64,000 nt of DNA from BACL27 sp964203235 (GTDB lineage: Bacteria; Actinomycetota; Acidimicrobiia; Acidimicrobiales; Ilumatobacteraceae), in assembly GCA_964203235.1 (NCBI GenBank), contig CAXNLE010000001.1:372001-436000 (forward strand), given 5' to 3'. A program made the position numbers and the translations under genes. The notes beneath the pieces are model-generated. The model ran no database searches. It had not been told where the DNA came from and saw nothing but the letters and a program-made list of their open reading frames with translations. This document shows positions 33,754 to 43,023 of this stretch, piece by piece. Each line of letters starts with the position of its first letter. The first letter of the stretch is position 1.

Positions 33754-34719
33754 ATGCTGCCAGTTGCTGTTGACGCCTTAGGTGGCGATAAGGCTCCAAC
33801 AGAAATAATTGCGGGTGCTCGCGAGGCTCTTGCTGCCGGAATACCTGTGGTACTTGTTGGGCCCAGCGATCTAGTCGGTTGTGAAGGTTTCGATTTAATT
33901 GTTGCCAGCGAATTTATTGACATGCACGAAGATGCTGCAAGTTCGGTTCGCAATAAAAAAGATTCAACACTCGTGCGTGCAGCCGAAGCCGTGCGCGACG
34001 GTAAAGCCAGTGCAATGATTTCTGCCGGCAACACTGGCGCGACAATGGCTTCTGCTTTATTGCGGATGGGACGCATTGCGGGTGTCAAGCGTCCGGCAAT
34101 CGCTACGCCAATACCGGCTCCAGGCACAACTCCAACTGTGTTGCTCGATGCTGGCGCAAATGCCGAGGTCGAGCCCGCGTGGTTAGTGCAGTTTGGTTTG
34201 ATGGGAAGTGTTTATGCAAATGCTCGATTTGCGATAGAAAACCCGCGCGTTGGATTGTTGTCAATTGGCGAAGAGCCAGGCAAGGGTGACACGCTTCGAA
34301 AACAGGCTTACGAATTATTTTCGAACGCAAAAAATATTAACTTCATCGGCAATGTTGAAGGTCGTGACATTATGACCGACAAAGTTGATGTGGTTGTGAC
34401 TGATGGTTTCACTGGCAACGTTGCGCTAAAAACGTTAGAAGGAACAATGCGTGGAGTCGTCAAGGCATTGTTTGTAGCGATCGGTGAGCCCGAATACAAA
34501 ATTCATGCTGATGCATTAATGCCGGCACTGCTCGGCTTGTACGCGCAGTTTGACCCTGACACTTATGGCGGCGCAATTCTGCTTGGGGTTGATGGTGTGT
34601 GCATCATCTCGCACGGCTCGTCTGGTTCTAGAGCAATGCTTAACGGCATCAAAGTTGCCAAAGAGATGGTTGAAGTCGACATGGTTGGCAAAATACGCCA
34701 AGCCTTGCAACAGCAATGA
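33754..34719 (+). CDS. plsX: Phosphate acyltransferase PlsX
   Basis: A 321-residue protein with VAVDALGGDKAPTEIIAGA at the start, SAGNTGATMASALLRMGRI, LLDAGANAEVEPAWLVQF and VTDGFTGNVALKTLEG. It makes acyl-phosphate from acyl-ACP for phospholipid synthesis. It overlaps rnc by 4 bp (ATGA), so the two are translationally coupled. Confidence 0.96.
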   Translation: MLPVAVDALGGDKAPTEIIAGAREALAAGIPVVLVGPSDLVGCEGFDLIVASEFIDMHEDAASSVRNKKDSTLVRAAEAVRDGKASAMISAGNTGATMASALLRMGRIAGVKRPAIATPIPAPGTTPTVLLDAGANAEVEPAWLVQFGLMGSVYANARFAIENPRVGLLSIGEEPGKGDTLRKQAYELFSNAKNINFIGNVEGRDIMTDKVDVVVTDGFTGNVALKTLEGTMRGVVKALFVAIGEPEYKIHADALMPALLGLYAQFDPDTYGGAILLGVDGVCIISHGSSGSRAMLNGIKVAKEMVEVDMVGKIRQALQQQ

Positions 34720-35402
34720 CAGATTCGCTTGAAACGCTTTCAAATAAAATTGGCTACAAGTTTGTCAACGAATCGCTTTTGGCTACTGCAATGCGGCACA
34801 GTTCTTGGACAGCCGAGAACGAAGGCTTTGAATCTAATGAACGGCTTGAATTCTTAGGTGACTCAGTAATTGGTTTTGTCATCGCCGACATCATGTTTCG
34901 GCGTTACCCAGAATTTGATGAAGGCAAGTTAACTGACTTGCGCAAAATTGTTGTCAACATGACGGCTCTTTCTCGGGTAGCGACGCAACTCGGTCTTGGA
35001 GAGTTCGTATTGTTGGGCCGCGGTGAAGCAGCCGGTGGTGGTCACGCAAAAAGTTCGATTCTTGCTAATGCTCTTGAAGCCGTTTTCGGTGCCGTTTATC
35101 TTGATTCAAATGCATCCCGAGTTTATGAAATAGTTCAAGTGTTGTTAGTTGATTTAATTGACGAGGCTCTTGGCGCATTAAAACAACTAGATGCTAAATC
35201 TCAATTGCAAGAACTTGCGGCACGATCGTCTCTCTCGGCTCCCGAGTATCGCGTAACCGACGAAGGGCCGGATCATGCCAAAATGTTTTTCGCGGCTGTT
35301 TATATTGGCAATGACTGGATGGGTGCTGGTAGTGGACGGTCAAAAAAAGTTGCAGAAGAAGAGGCTGCACAACAGGCAATTACAACATTGCGAGATGTTT
35401 AG
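34716..35402 (+). CDS. rnc: Ribonuclease III
   Basis: A 228-residue RNase III. The catalytic signature NERLEFLGDSVIGFVIAD lies near residue 42 and ANALEAVFGAVYLDS holds the second acidic pair. The C-terminal double-stranded RNA-binding domain has SQLQELAARSSLSAPEYRV and GSGRSKKVAEEEAAQQAI. It processes rRNA and double-stranded RNA. Confidence 0.96.
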   Translation: MTDSLETLSNKIGYKFVNESLLATAMRHSSWTAENEGFESNERLEFLGDSVIGFVIADIMFRRYPEFDEGKLTDLRKIVVNMTALSRVATQLGLGEFVLLGRGEAAGGGHAKSSILANALEAVFGAVYLDSNASRVYEIVQVLLVDLIDEALGALKQLDAKSQLQELAARSSLSAPEYRVTDEGPDHAKMFFAAVYIGNDWMGAGSGRSKKVAEEEAAQQAITTLRDV

Positions 35403-35430
35403 ATAATCAAATTGCTGAGCGAGACAAAAC

Positions 35431-36279
35431 GTGCCTGAACTTCCAGAAGTTGAAACTGTTCGGCGTGGTTTGCAAGAGAATGTTGTCGGAAGATTGGTTG
35501 TCAAAGTTGAAGTTGGTCGTGAACGAACCGTTCGCCGTACTAGTCGTGAGGCATTGATTGACGGCCTTACTGGTGTTCAGATTTTGTCGGCGACGCGTCG
35601 AGGCAAATATTTAATTTGTGATTTAGATTCTGGACAAAAACTCATGATGCACCTGCGCATGAGTGGCAGGTTGATTATTGCCAAGCCCAACTCTGTTAGA
35701 CCCGCGCATACGCACGTGGTGATGCACTTAGCAAAAAGTAATGTTGTTGTGAGCGAATTGTGGTTCGTTGACCCTCGAACTTTTGGCGAAGTCGTCGTAT
35801 TTGATCCTGATTTAATTGAAATCCAAATGCCCGACTTGGCAAACCTCGGGGTTGACCCCCTTATTGATGAGTTCACCCCAGAAATTTTGCGCGAATTATT
35901 TAAAAACCGTCGTGGAAATCTGAAAGCACTTTTGCTAAACCAACATTTTGTTGCTGGCATTGGCAATATTTATGCAGACGAGATTCTGCATTTGGCGAAA
36001 CTTCGGCCAGACCGTTTGCCTGGTCGATTGACGCATGTCACGCTGTCGCGTTTGCATGAGGCAATTGTCGAAGTCTTAAACAAGGCGGTAAACGCAGGTG
36101 GAAGCACGCTAAAAGACACGCAATATGTAGATTTAGACGGGCAAACTGGCAACTTTCAAGATCAACACCGCGTTTATGGTCGGGCTGGATTGCCGTGTTT
36201 GACGTGTCGAAAAGGGCGAATTCTGATGACTGTAGTTGCAGGCCGAACAACCTGTTATTGCTCGGCTTGCCAGCACTAA
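35431..36279 (+). CDS. mutM: Formamidopyrimidine-DNA glycosylase
   Basis: A 282-residue Fpg/Nei glycosylase. After the GTG-coded Met the chain begins PELPEVETVRRGL, where Pro is the nucleophile and Glu catalytic. ATRRGKYLICDL supplies the conserved Lys, GIGNIYADEIL the H2TH region, and the C-terminal zinc finger is CLTC-x16-CSAC. It removes 8-oxoguanine and related lesions. Order rnc-mutM-smc matches mycobacteria. Confidence 0.95.
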   Translation: MPELPEVETVRRGLQENVVGRLVVKVEVGRERTVRRTSREALIDGLTGVQILSATRRGKYLICDLDSGQKLMMHLRMSGRLIIAKPNSVRPAHTHVVMHLAKSNVVVSELWFVDPRTFGEVVVFDPDLIEIQMPDLANLGVDPLIDEFTPEILRELFKNRRGNLKALLLNQHFVAGIGNIYADEILHLAKLRPDRLPGRLTHVTLSRLHEAIVEVLNKAVNAGGSTLKDTQYVDLDGQTGNFQDQHRVYGRAGLPCLTCRKGRILMTVVAGRTTCYCSACQH

Positions 36280-36322
36280 ATTTGGTGGAAAATCAATCAA
36301 ATGAAGTAATCTCGGCGACTGA

Positions 36323-39300
36323 GTGTTTCTTAAATCGTTAACCCTAAAAGGCTTCAAATCCTTCGCTGACACAACAGTGATGCAACTCGAGCCCGGCGTG
36401 ACCGTAGTGGTCGGCCCAAACGGCTCGGGCAAATCTAATGTTGTCGACGCCATTGCTTGGGTGCTTGGCGCGCAAGCACCGTCTTCGGTACGTAGTCAGA
36501 AAATGGATGATGTAATTTTCGCCGGAACGTCAAAGCGACCAGCACTCGGTCGCGCTGAAGTGATGTTGACGATCGATAACTCAGCCGGGCTATTGCCGAT
36601 TGAATTCACCGAAGTCTCAGTAAGTCGCACATTGTTTCGCAGTGGCGAAAGCGAATATGCAATCAATGGTGTGCAGTGTCGATTGCTAGATGTGCAAGAT
36701 CTTTTATCTGATGCTGGCGTTGGTAGACAACAACACGTAATTGTCAGCCAAGGACAAATTGATGCAGTTTTAAATGCACGACCCGAAGATCGTCGAGCAA
36801 TCATCGAAGAAGCTTCAGGTGTGTTGAAACATCGCAAGCGTAAAGAGAAGGCTGAGCGGCGGCTAGAGGGTACTGAAGCAAATTTATTGCGTGCACAAGA
36901 TTTATTGCGTGAAGTTCGCCGACAACTTCGACCTCTAGAGCGTCAGGCAGATTCGGCTCGCCGTCATGGTGCGATCGCATCTGAGTTGCGAACATTGCAG
37001 TTGTATATTGCGGGTCGCGAGATTTACGGATTACGAACTCGACTTGATAATTCGGCCACCGGAAAAGTTGAAGGTGAGGCCAACGTAAAAATTCTGCGGC
37101 AGAAACTCGCGAGTTTAGATACTGCGGTCATGGCAGACGAAGCTGAATTAACTGCTCGTGGAGAATCGGGCACCAGCGATGAACTTGTTCGTGTTGAGCA
37201 ACTTCTTGGTCGCGCACGCGGACAAGTCGCAGTTCTTGCCGAGCGCCGGCGTTCAGTAGAACGAGATCGCGGTCAGTTGATGGATGCTGGAGTTGTTGCA
37301 TCACTTGAAGCCGATGTATCAACTGCGCGCGAAGAACTTGCGCGAGTTGCTACTGCAATTGAAGAATCTAATTTGCAAGAACTTGAACTAGCCCGAGATG
37401 AATCTGCACTAGTTGCAGACAAGGCCCAGGACGCAGAGTCGGCATCGCAGGCGGTTCGCGCTGCAGAAGATGCGTTTGAAGCCGCGAACGCATCGTTTAT
37501 GGCGGCCGTTGCCGCATCATCTGGTGATAATGCACGCGTCGAAACACTTCGCGCAGCAGTTGCCGCAAACTCATCGAGCCTTGGCGAACTTGCTAACACA
37601 TCTGGTGCACTCGGTTCGCTCAAAGATTTAATCGAAATTGAAGGCGAGTGGGAGAGCGCAGTATTCGCAGGTTTGGCTGATGCATTAAACGCCATGGTTA
37701 TGTCGAATACGCAAAGTGCACGCGAATCTTTGGCGCGAATGCGGTCATCTGATGCAATGGGAGCAGTTGTCGCGCTTGGCGACTGGACATCAAAAGTTGC
37801 TCCTGTTGCTGTGCAAGGTGCATCTTCGTTGCGATCGTTTGTTCGTGCTCGTGCTGGCGAACATGCAACTTCCGTTAATTCGTTGCTTGACGCATTGTTG
37901 GCACGAGTCGTGTTCGTAGATCTCTTCGATAGAGGTGTCGACATTGTGCTTGAACGACCGGATGTTGTGGTTGTCACCAGCAAAGGTGACCGATTGGCTA
38001 CAACGTCGCTACGAGTGGGCCCGAATGCTGTTACGAGTGCTGCTCTTGAACGCGCTGAAGCACGAGCCGTGGCGAGTGCGAATGCGTTAGCTGTTGCCGA
38101 GTCGTCTGTAAATTTGCGTCGTGTTGAAGTTGCCAGCGTTCGCGAAAGACTTTCTGGTGTTCAATCATCGCAAGACGATATTGAAAATCGTTCGTCGTCT
38201 GTTGGTTTGCGTCGCCGAGAATTTGATGCCAAGGTCGTTGGGTTACGTGAGCGAAAAGGATTTTTAGATTCACGAATCTCAGAACTTGAGTCACGATTGC
38301 AAGCCGACGCGGGTGCGAGAAATGCGGCCGCTGAGCATCGCAGTCGAGTTGAATCTATTTTGGGGGCAGTAGTGCGTTTATCTGGTGTTGTAGAAGACCA
38401 TGTGCGTTCTCTGCAAATACGTCAAACAGATTTGCAAGAAATGCGTCGTCGGCAAAGTTCTGAGGTTAGAGAAATATCGCAACGCCTTGACGATTCGCGC
38501 CGTCAGCGAACTGCTCACGAGAAACAACTCGAAGAATTGCGCGAACGCAACCGTCGAATTGAACTCGAAGAATCAGAAGTCAAAGTTCGTCTCGAAGGAG
38601 CGATCGACACATTGCGTCGTGACCTTGAAGTCGAGCCACAGCGGGCGATCGACACGCCGTTGCCTGAGCTTCCTGAGGGCACTAACCCTCTCGCACGCCA
38701 GCGAGAACTCGAGCGCGAACTTCGCTTAATGGGGCCGATTAATCCATTGGCATTAGAAGAGTTCACCGAACTACAGATTAGAAATACATTTCTCGAAGAA
38801 CAACTTGAAGACGTCAAGAATTCTCGTCGTGAACTAATGAAAGTAATCAAGCAAGTTGATCAAGAAATTCAAAGTAATTTCGCTGCCGCTTATGCCGATG
38901 TGCGAGACAACTTTACAAAATTGTTTGCGATGCTATTTCCGGGTGGCACTGGTCGATTGACTCTGACTAACCCAGATGATTTGCTGAACAGCGGTATCGA
39001 AGTTGAAGCAAAGCCGAGCGGCAAAAACGTTAAGAAACTCTCGCTACTTTCGGGTGGTGAGCGTTCTCTGACTGCGCTGGCATATCTTTTTGCTGTTTTC
39101 CGTAGTCGACCTTCACCGTTTTACGTGATGGATGAAGTTGAAGCGGCTCTGGACGACGTCAACTTGCACCGTTTCTTGGCATTAATTCAAGAGTTTCGTC
39201 AAGAGGCGCAGTTGCTGATAGTCAGTCACCAAAAGCGCACGATGGAGGCCGGTGACTCTTTGCTTGGCGTGACGATGCAACCAGGTGGTTCGTCGCGCGT

Positions 39301-39334
39301 GATCGTCGAACGAGTGTCTGCTCAGTCAGCGTAA
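36323..39334 (+). CDS. smc: Chromosome segregation protein SMC (short-arm form)
   Basis: A 1003-residue SMC ATPase. The head has Walker A VVGPNGSGKSNVVDAI near residue 35 and the Q-loop region ...VSQGQIDAVLNARPEDR. Long heptad coiled coils flank a hinge at about residues 425-560 (GALGSLKDLIEIEGEWESA), and the C-terminal head has KLSLLSGGERSLTALAYLFA and VMDEVEAALDDVN. It condenses DNA with ScpAB. Typical bacterial SMCs are about 1150-1190 residues. The loss is in the arms, since both head halves and hinge look intact, and the coils are unusually Ala/Ser/Val-rich. Confidence 0.94.
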   Translation: MFLKSLTLKGFKSFADTTVMQLEPGVTVVVGPNGSGKSNVVDAIAWVLGAQAPSSVRSQKMDDVIFAGTSKRPALGRAEVMLTIDNSAGLLPIEFTEVSVSRTLFRSGESEYAINGVQCRLLDVQDLLSDAGVGRQQHVIVSQGQIDAVLNARPEDRRAIIEEASGVLKHRKRKEKAERRLEGTEANLLRAQDLLREVRRQLRPLERQADSARRHGAIASELRTLQLYIAGREIYGLRTRLDNSATGKVEGEANVKILRQKLASLDTAVMADEAELTARGESGTSDELVRVEQLLGRARGQVAVLAERRRSVERDRGQLMDAGVVASLEADVSTAREELARVATAIEESNLQELELARDESALVADKAQDAESASQAVRAAEDAFEAANASFMAAVAASSGDNARVETLRAAVAANSSSLGELANTSGALGSLKDLIEIEGEWESAVFAGLADALNAMVMSNTQSARESLARMRSSDAMGAVVALGDWTSKVAPVAVQGASSLRSFVRARAGEHATSVNSLLDALLARVVFVDLFDRGVDIVLERPDVVVVTSKGDRLATTSLRVGPNAVTSAALERAEARAVASANALAVAESSVNLRRVEVASVRERLSGVQSSQDDIENRSSSVGLRRREFDAKVVGLRERKGFLDSRISELESRLQADAGARNAAAEHRSRVESILGAVVRLSGVVEDHVRSLQIRQTDLQEMRRRQSSEVREISQRLDDSRRQRTAHEKQLEELRERNRRIELEESEVKVRLEGAIDTLRRDLEVEPQRAIDTPLPELPEGTNPLARQRELERELRLMGPINPLALEEFTELQIRNTFLEEQLEDVKNSRRELMKVIKQVDQEIQSNFAAAYADVRDNFTKLFAMLFPGGTGRLTLTNPDDLLNSGIEVEAKPSGKNVKKLSLLSGGERSLTALAYLFAVFRSRPSPFYVMDEVEAALDDVNLHRFLALIQEFRQEAQLLIVSHQKRTMEAGDSLLGVTMQPGGSSRVIVERVSAQSA

Positions 39335-39342
39335 ACTCATTT

Positions 39343-40413
39343 ATGCTCGCGCTTGATATTTTTGCGCAACTTGTCGCAGTAGATACTGCTCCAAAAATAA
39401 TGCTGGTGTTGGCGTTGCTTGTCTCAATTTTTGGAATCGGCGTCGTCGTGTCTAGCCGTCGCGACCGCGCGGCTACTAGTCAAGTGACTAGCCACGAAAC
39501 TAGCCAGCAAGATTTGTCGGTTCGCGATCGAATATCTAAGACGCGGTCGTCATTTGCCGGCGCGATTTCGGTTGCTTTGACGAGATCGTCGATCACGCAG
39601 CAAACTTGGGACGAACTTGAAGAAGCATTGTTGCGTGCTGATGTTGGCGTAGCAACTACTGCACGTGTTCTGGCGCCACTGCATGAACTAGTTAAATCCA
39701 AGAAAATTACTCAACCGAAAGATTTGGCTATTGCTTTACAAAATGAGATGACTGCACAGTTGTCGCAAAACTCGCGTGAGTTGAATTTTGACGCCTCTTT
39801 GGGTGCGCCAAATATTTGGCTCGTAGTTGGCGTTAACGGTGCTGGTAAGACAACAACGATTGGCAAACTTTCTGCTCAACAACGCGCACTCGGACGCAGT
39901 GTTCTTTTGGCGGCTGGCGACACATTTCGCGCCGCGGCAGGTGAGCAACTAGAAACTTGGGCTTTGCGATCTGGTGCAGAAATTGTGCGTGGCGCTGAAG
40001 GCGGAGACCCCAGTTCGGTAATCTTTGACGGCGTTGCACGAGCCACCGCACAAAAAATTGATCTTGTGCTTGCTGACACTGCAGGGAGATTACAAAACAA
40101 CACCAACTTGATGGAAGAACTCGCCAAGGTTCGAAGAGTTGCTGACAAAGGAAGTGGCAAAGTGACCGAAGTTCTGTTGGTGATTGATGCAACAACCGGC
40201 CAGAACGGTTTGACTCAAGCCAAACAGTTTTCACAGTCAACGCAAGTTACGGGTGTCGTGTTGACAAAACTTGACGGCTCAGCCAAAGGTGGCATCGTGT
40301 TTGCAATTGAAACTGAACTCGCGATACCAGTAAAACTTGTGGGTCTCGGCGAAACTATTAACGATCTTGTTGCGTTCAACGCTGCCGAATTTGTCTCGGA
40401 GTTATTCAACTAG
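39343..40413 (+). CDS. ftsY: Signal recognition particle receptor FtsY
   Basis: A 356-residue SRP GTPase. An N-terminal membrane helix (about 18-38, IMLVLALLVSIFGIGVVVSS) anchors it, as in actinobacteria. It has a four-helix N domain, then G1 VVGVNGAGKTTTIGKLSAQ, LLAAGDTFRAAAGEQLETWA, LADTAGRLQNN and VLTKLDGSAKGGIVFAI. It receives ribosome-SRP complexes at the membrane. It follows smc after 8 bp. Confidence 0.95.
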   Translation: MLALDIFAQLVAVDTAPKIMLVLALLVSIFGIGVVVSSRRDRAATSQVTSHETSQQDLSVRDRISKTRSSFAGAISVALTRSSITQQTWDELEEALLRADVGVATTARVLAPLHELVKSKKITQPKDLAIALQNEMTAQLSQNSRELNFDASLGAPNIWLVVGVNGAGKTTTIGKLSAQQRALGRSVLLAAGDTFRAAAGEQLETWALRSGAEIVRGAEGGDPSSVIFDGVARATAQKIDLVLADTAGRLQNNTNLMEELAKVRRVADKGSGKVTEVLLVIDATTGQNGLTQAKQFSQSTQVTGVVLTKLDGSAKGGIVFAIETELAIPVKLVGLGETINDLVAFNAAEFVSELFN

Positions 40414-40442
40414 TCAAATTGGTTCAAAGAAAAATTCGCAGG

Positions 40443-40448
40443 TAACCT
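40443..40448 (+). promoter_or_regulatory. Candidate -10 box of a leaderless ffh promoter
   Basis: TAACCT lies 8 nt before the ffh ATG. No Shine-Dalgarno sequence is seen in the 43-bp gap after ftsY. Confidence 0.33.
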
Positions 40449-40456
40449 AATTTCCG

Positions 40457-41842
40457 ATGTTTGAAACACTTTCAGATCGGCTCGGTGGTGTTCTAAAGAA
40501 CCTCCGCAATCGTGGTCGATTAACGCAACAAGATGTCACCGAAGTTTTAGCAGAGGTTCGAACTGCGTTACTTGAGGCTGACGTAAATGTCACAGTCGTT
40601 CGAGATGTTGTAGAGAGAATTCGGTCGCAAGCAGTTGGTGCAACGTCATCGACAGCGCTTAATCCTGGCCAGCAAATAATAAAAATAGTCAACGATGAAC
40701 TTGTTTCAATGCTCGGTGGCGAGACATTAAAAATTATGTATGCCAGTCAACCACCGACAGTTGTGTTGATGGCCGGCCTACAAGGTTCTGGTAAAACTAC
40801 GAGTGCGGCCAAACTCGCGAGTTGGTTTAAGTCGCAGGGCAGACAGCCAATGCTTGTTGGTGCCGACTTACAGCGCCCGGCCGCAGTTGAACAATTGCGC
40901 GTATTAGGTGCGCAATTAAATATTCCTGTTTTTTCTGCTCCTGGCGACCCTGTAAGCACTGCGCGACTTGGTTTGGCTGAAGCAAAAAGTCTTGGACGAG
41001 ATGTTTTAATTGTCGACACGGCAGGCCGTTTGGCAATTGATGAAGAAATGATGCAACAAGTAAAAGACATTTCAAAAGCAGTCAAGCCGAATTACACGTT
41101 TTTAGTTGTCGATGCAATGACTGGTCAAGATGCTGTCACTGTGGCTCAGGCATTTGATTCGACCCTGTCGATTGATGGCGTCGTGTTAACAAAACTTGAT
41201 GGCGATGCACGCGGAGGCGCCGCGCTTTCGGTAAAGCATGTTCTCGGCAAGCCAATTGCATTTGCAGCAACTGGCGAGAAACTTGACGCGTTCGAACAGT
41301 TTCATCCAGATCGCATGGCGAGTCGCATCTTAGGAATGGGTGACATGCTCACTCTGATTGAGCAGGCCGAGAAAGTTTTTGAAAAAGATAAAGCCGAAGA
41401 GGCCGCCGCAAAAATGCTTGAGGGCGAGTTCACACTTGCAGATTTTCTTGATCAGTTGCAGCAACTCAAAAAGATGGGGTCGCTTCAGGGGATTATTGGG
41501 ATGATGCCAGGCGTGCCCAAGGAGATGAAGAACGCGCAAATTCCTGACGATCAGGTAAGGCGCACTGAGGCAATCATTTTTTCAATGACGGCACAAGAGC
41601 GTGCAAACCCAGAGCTAATTAACGGCTCGCGACGAACGCGAATCTCAAAAGGCTCGGGCACCACGGTTGCAGACGTCAATCGTTTAGTTAAGCAATTCAC
41701 CGAGATGAAGAAAATGATGAAACAAATGGGCGGAAAATCGGCGCGTGGCGGCAAATCTGGTAAATCGGCCAAAGGCCCAAAAGGCTCGGCAATACCTGAC
41801 GAATTGGCCGCGGCGTTGAGTTCGCGACTCGGGCCAAGGTAG
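40457..41842 (+). CDS. ffh: Signal recognition particle protein Ffh
   Basis: A 461-residue SRP54 GTPase. The N domain starts MFETLSDRLGGVLKNLRNRG, G1 is LMAGLQGSGKTTSAAKLASW, and VGADLQRPAAVEQL, IVDTAGRLAID and VLTKLDGDARGGAALSV follow. The Met-rich M domain (LGMGDMLTLIEQAEKVF; RRTRISKGSGTTVADVNRLV) binds signal peptides and 4.5S RNA. The tail is Gly/Lys/Ser-rich. Confidence 0.97.
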   Translation: MFETLSDRLGGVLKNLRNRGRLTQQDVTEVLAEVRTALLEADVNVTVVRDVVERIRSQAVGATSSTALNPGQQIIKIVNDELVSMLGGETLKIMYASQPPTVVLMAGLQGSGKTTSAAKLASWFKSQGRQPMLVGADLQRPAAVEQLRVLGAQLNIPVFSAPGDPVSTARLGLAEAKSLGRDVLIVDTAGRLAIDEEMMQQVKDISKAVKPNYTFLVVDAMTGQDAVTVAQAFDSTLSIDGVVLTKLDGDARGGAALSVKHVLGKPIAFAATGEKLDAFEQFHPDRMASRILGMGDMLTLIEQAEKVFEKDKAEEAAAKMLEGEFTLADFLDQLQQLKKMGSLQGIIGMMPGVPKEMKNAQIPDDQVRRTEAIIFSMTAQERANPELINGSRRTRISKGSGTTVADVNRLVKQFTEMKKMMKQMGGKSARGGKSGKSAKGPKGSAIPDELAAALSSRLGPR

Positions 41843-41891
41843 CCTAAGAGGTCGGTTCAATTGAACCATTTCGCTCAAAGATCGGATATCC

Positions 41892-42167
41892 ATGTCAGTT
41901 AAATTGCGTCTCTCTCGTGTTGGTAAAACCAAGAGACCTCACTATCGAATCGTTGCTGCCGACAGTCGTTCAGCCCGAGATACAAATTTTCTTGAAATTC
42001 TTGGCACCTATCAGCCGCAGCAAGAACCGTCGGCACTAAAAGTTGACAGCGCCCGAGTAATTTCGTGGCTTAAAAAAGGCGCATTGCCAACCGATCGCGT
42101 GCGTAAGTTGTTAGAAATCGCCGGAACATGGCAAGAGTTTCAAGCAACTAAAAAACCAGCGAAGTAG
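41892..42167 (+). CDS. rpsP: 30S ribosomal protein S16
   Basis: A 91-residue protein with VKLRLSRVGKTKRPHYRIV at the start, DSRSARDTNFLEILGTYQPQ and SWLKKGALPTDRVRKLLEIA. It starts the conserved rpsP-KH-rimM-trmD-rplS group. Confidence 0.97.
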   Translation: MSVKLRLSRVGKTKRPHYRIVAADSRSARDTNFLEILGTYQPQQEPSALKVDSARVISWLKKGALPTDRVRKLLEIAGTWQEFQATKKPAK

Positions 42168-42221
42168 TTTCACTGAACGTTAGTTTTTATTTTTCGATTG
42201 ATAACAAGAAAGCTCTAAAAA

Positions 42222-42497
42222 ATGTCTGATTCAGTAAACGCCAACACAGTTTTGGCTCCAATAGCAACGTCAGTATTGACTCACATCGTGCGCTCAATTG
42301 TTGATACGCCAGATGCGGTAAAGGTTGAATCGTTGGAAGACGAAGGAAAGATAATCCTTGAAGTTCGCGTCGCGGACGGAGACCTCGGTCGAGTAATCGG
42401 TCGTCGTGGTCGCACAGCGCAAAGCATTCGCGCTGTTGTGCGTGCTGCCGCTTCGCGCGACAATGCCGAAGTCGATGTCGACTTTCTCGACGACTGA
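42222..42497 (+). CDS. khpA: KH-domain RNA-binding protein KhpA (YlqC)
   Basis: A 91-residue single KH-domain protein. VADGDLGRVIGRRGRTAQSI contains the GxxG loop (GRRG). It binds RNA, often together with KhpB, and affects rRNA and sRNA handling. It sits between rpsP and rimM, as usual, and its end overlaps rimM by 23 bp. Confidence 0.92.
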   Translation: MSDSVNANTVLAPIATSVLTHIVRSIVDTPDAVKVESLEDEGKIILEVRVADGDLGRVIGRRGRTAQSIRAVVRAAASRDNAEVDVDFLDD

Positions 42498-43023
42498 CGC
42501 CCAGACTCCGAAGGGTTTGTTGCATGTTGGTCGCGTAACGCGCCCACACGGTATTCGTGGCGATGTCTACGTCTCTTTTTTTACCGATCGCCCAGAACGC
42601 ACCAAAATTGGGGCACGTTTTTGGCTACAAAATAACTGGATCACCGTCACCAGTGCGCGGCTACAGCCGAGCAGTTGGCTAATGCACTTTGCTGGTATTG
42701 ATGATCGAAATGCCGCAGAGCGAATTTCTAAATCAGATTTATACGGTGAGCCAATTGAAGATCAATCTGTTATGTGGGTACACGAATTGATCGGGGCAGA
42801 AGTCGTTGACGTCTCTGGTGCTCGTTATGGCAAATGCATTTCGGTTGTTGACAACCCAGCACATTCGTTGCTTGAACTTGAATCCGGGGCGCTTGTGCCA
42901 GTCGTGTTTATTACTGAACGTTCAAAAGAGCAGATCACGATTAATCCGCCTGAAGGATTATTTGAGCTAGCTGATGAAACAGCTGACGAGAGAGCCGATG
43001 AAATAGCAGATGAACACAAATAA
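42475..43023 (+). CDS. rimM: Ribosome maturation factor RimM
   Basis: A 182-residue protein. LLHVGRVTRPHGIRGDVYVS is the RimM N-terminal motif and VMWVHELIGAEVVDVSGARY starts the PRC-barrel domain. It helps assemble the 30S head through S19. The start at 42475 is preferred because it lies just before the conserved region; earlier in-frame ATGs (42463, 42406) lie deep inside khpA. An acidic, repetitive tail (ADETADERADEIADEHK) ends it. It overlaps trmD by 14 bp. Confidence 0.92.
   Translation: MSTFSTTDAQTPKGLLHVGRVTRPHGIRGDVYVSFFTDRPERTKIGARFWLQNNWITVTSARLQPSSWLMHFAGIDDRNAAERISKSDLYGEPIEDQSVMWVHELIGAEVVDVSGARYGKCISVVDNPAHSLLELESGALVPVVFITERSKEQITINPPEGLFELADETADERADEIADEHK

Noticed and set aside
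42406..42474. Longer RimM start inside khpA
   Set aside because: Over 80 bp of overlap with khpA and no conserved residues in the extension.
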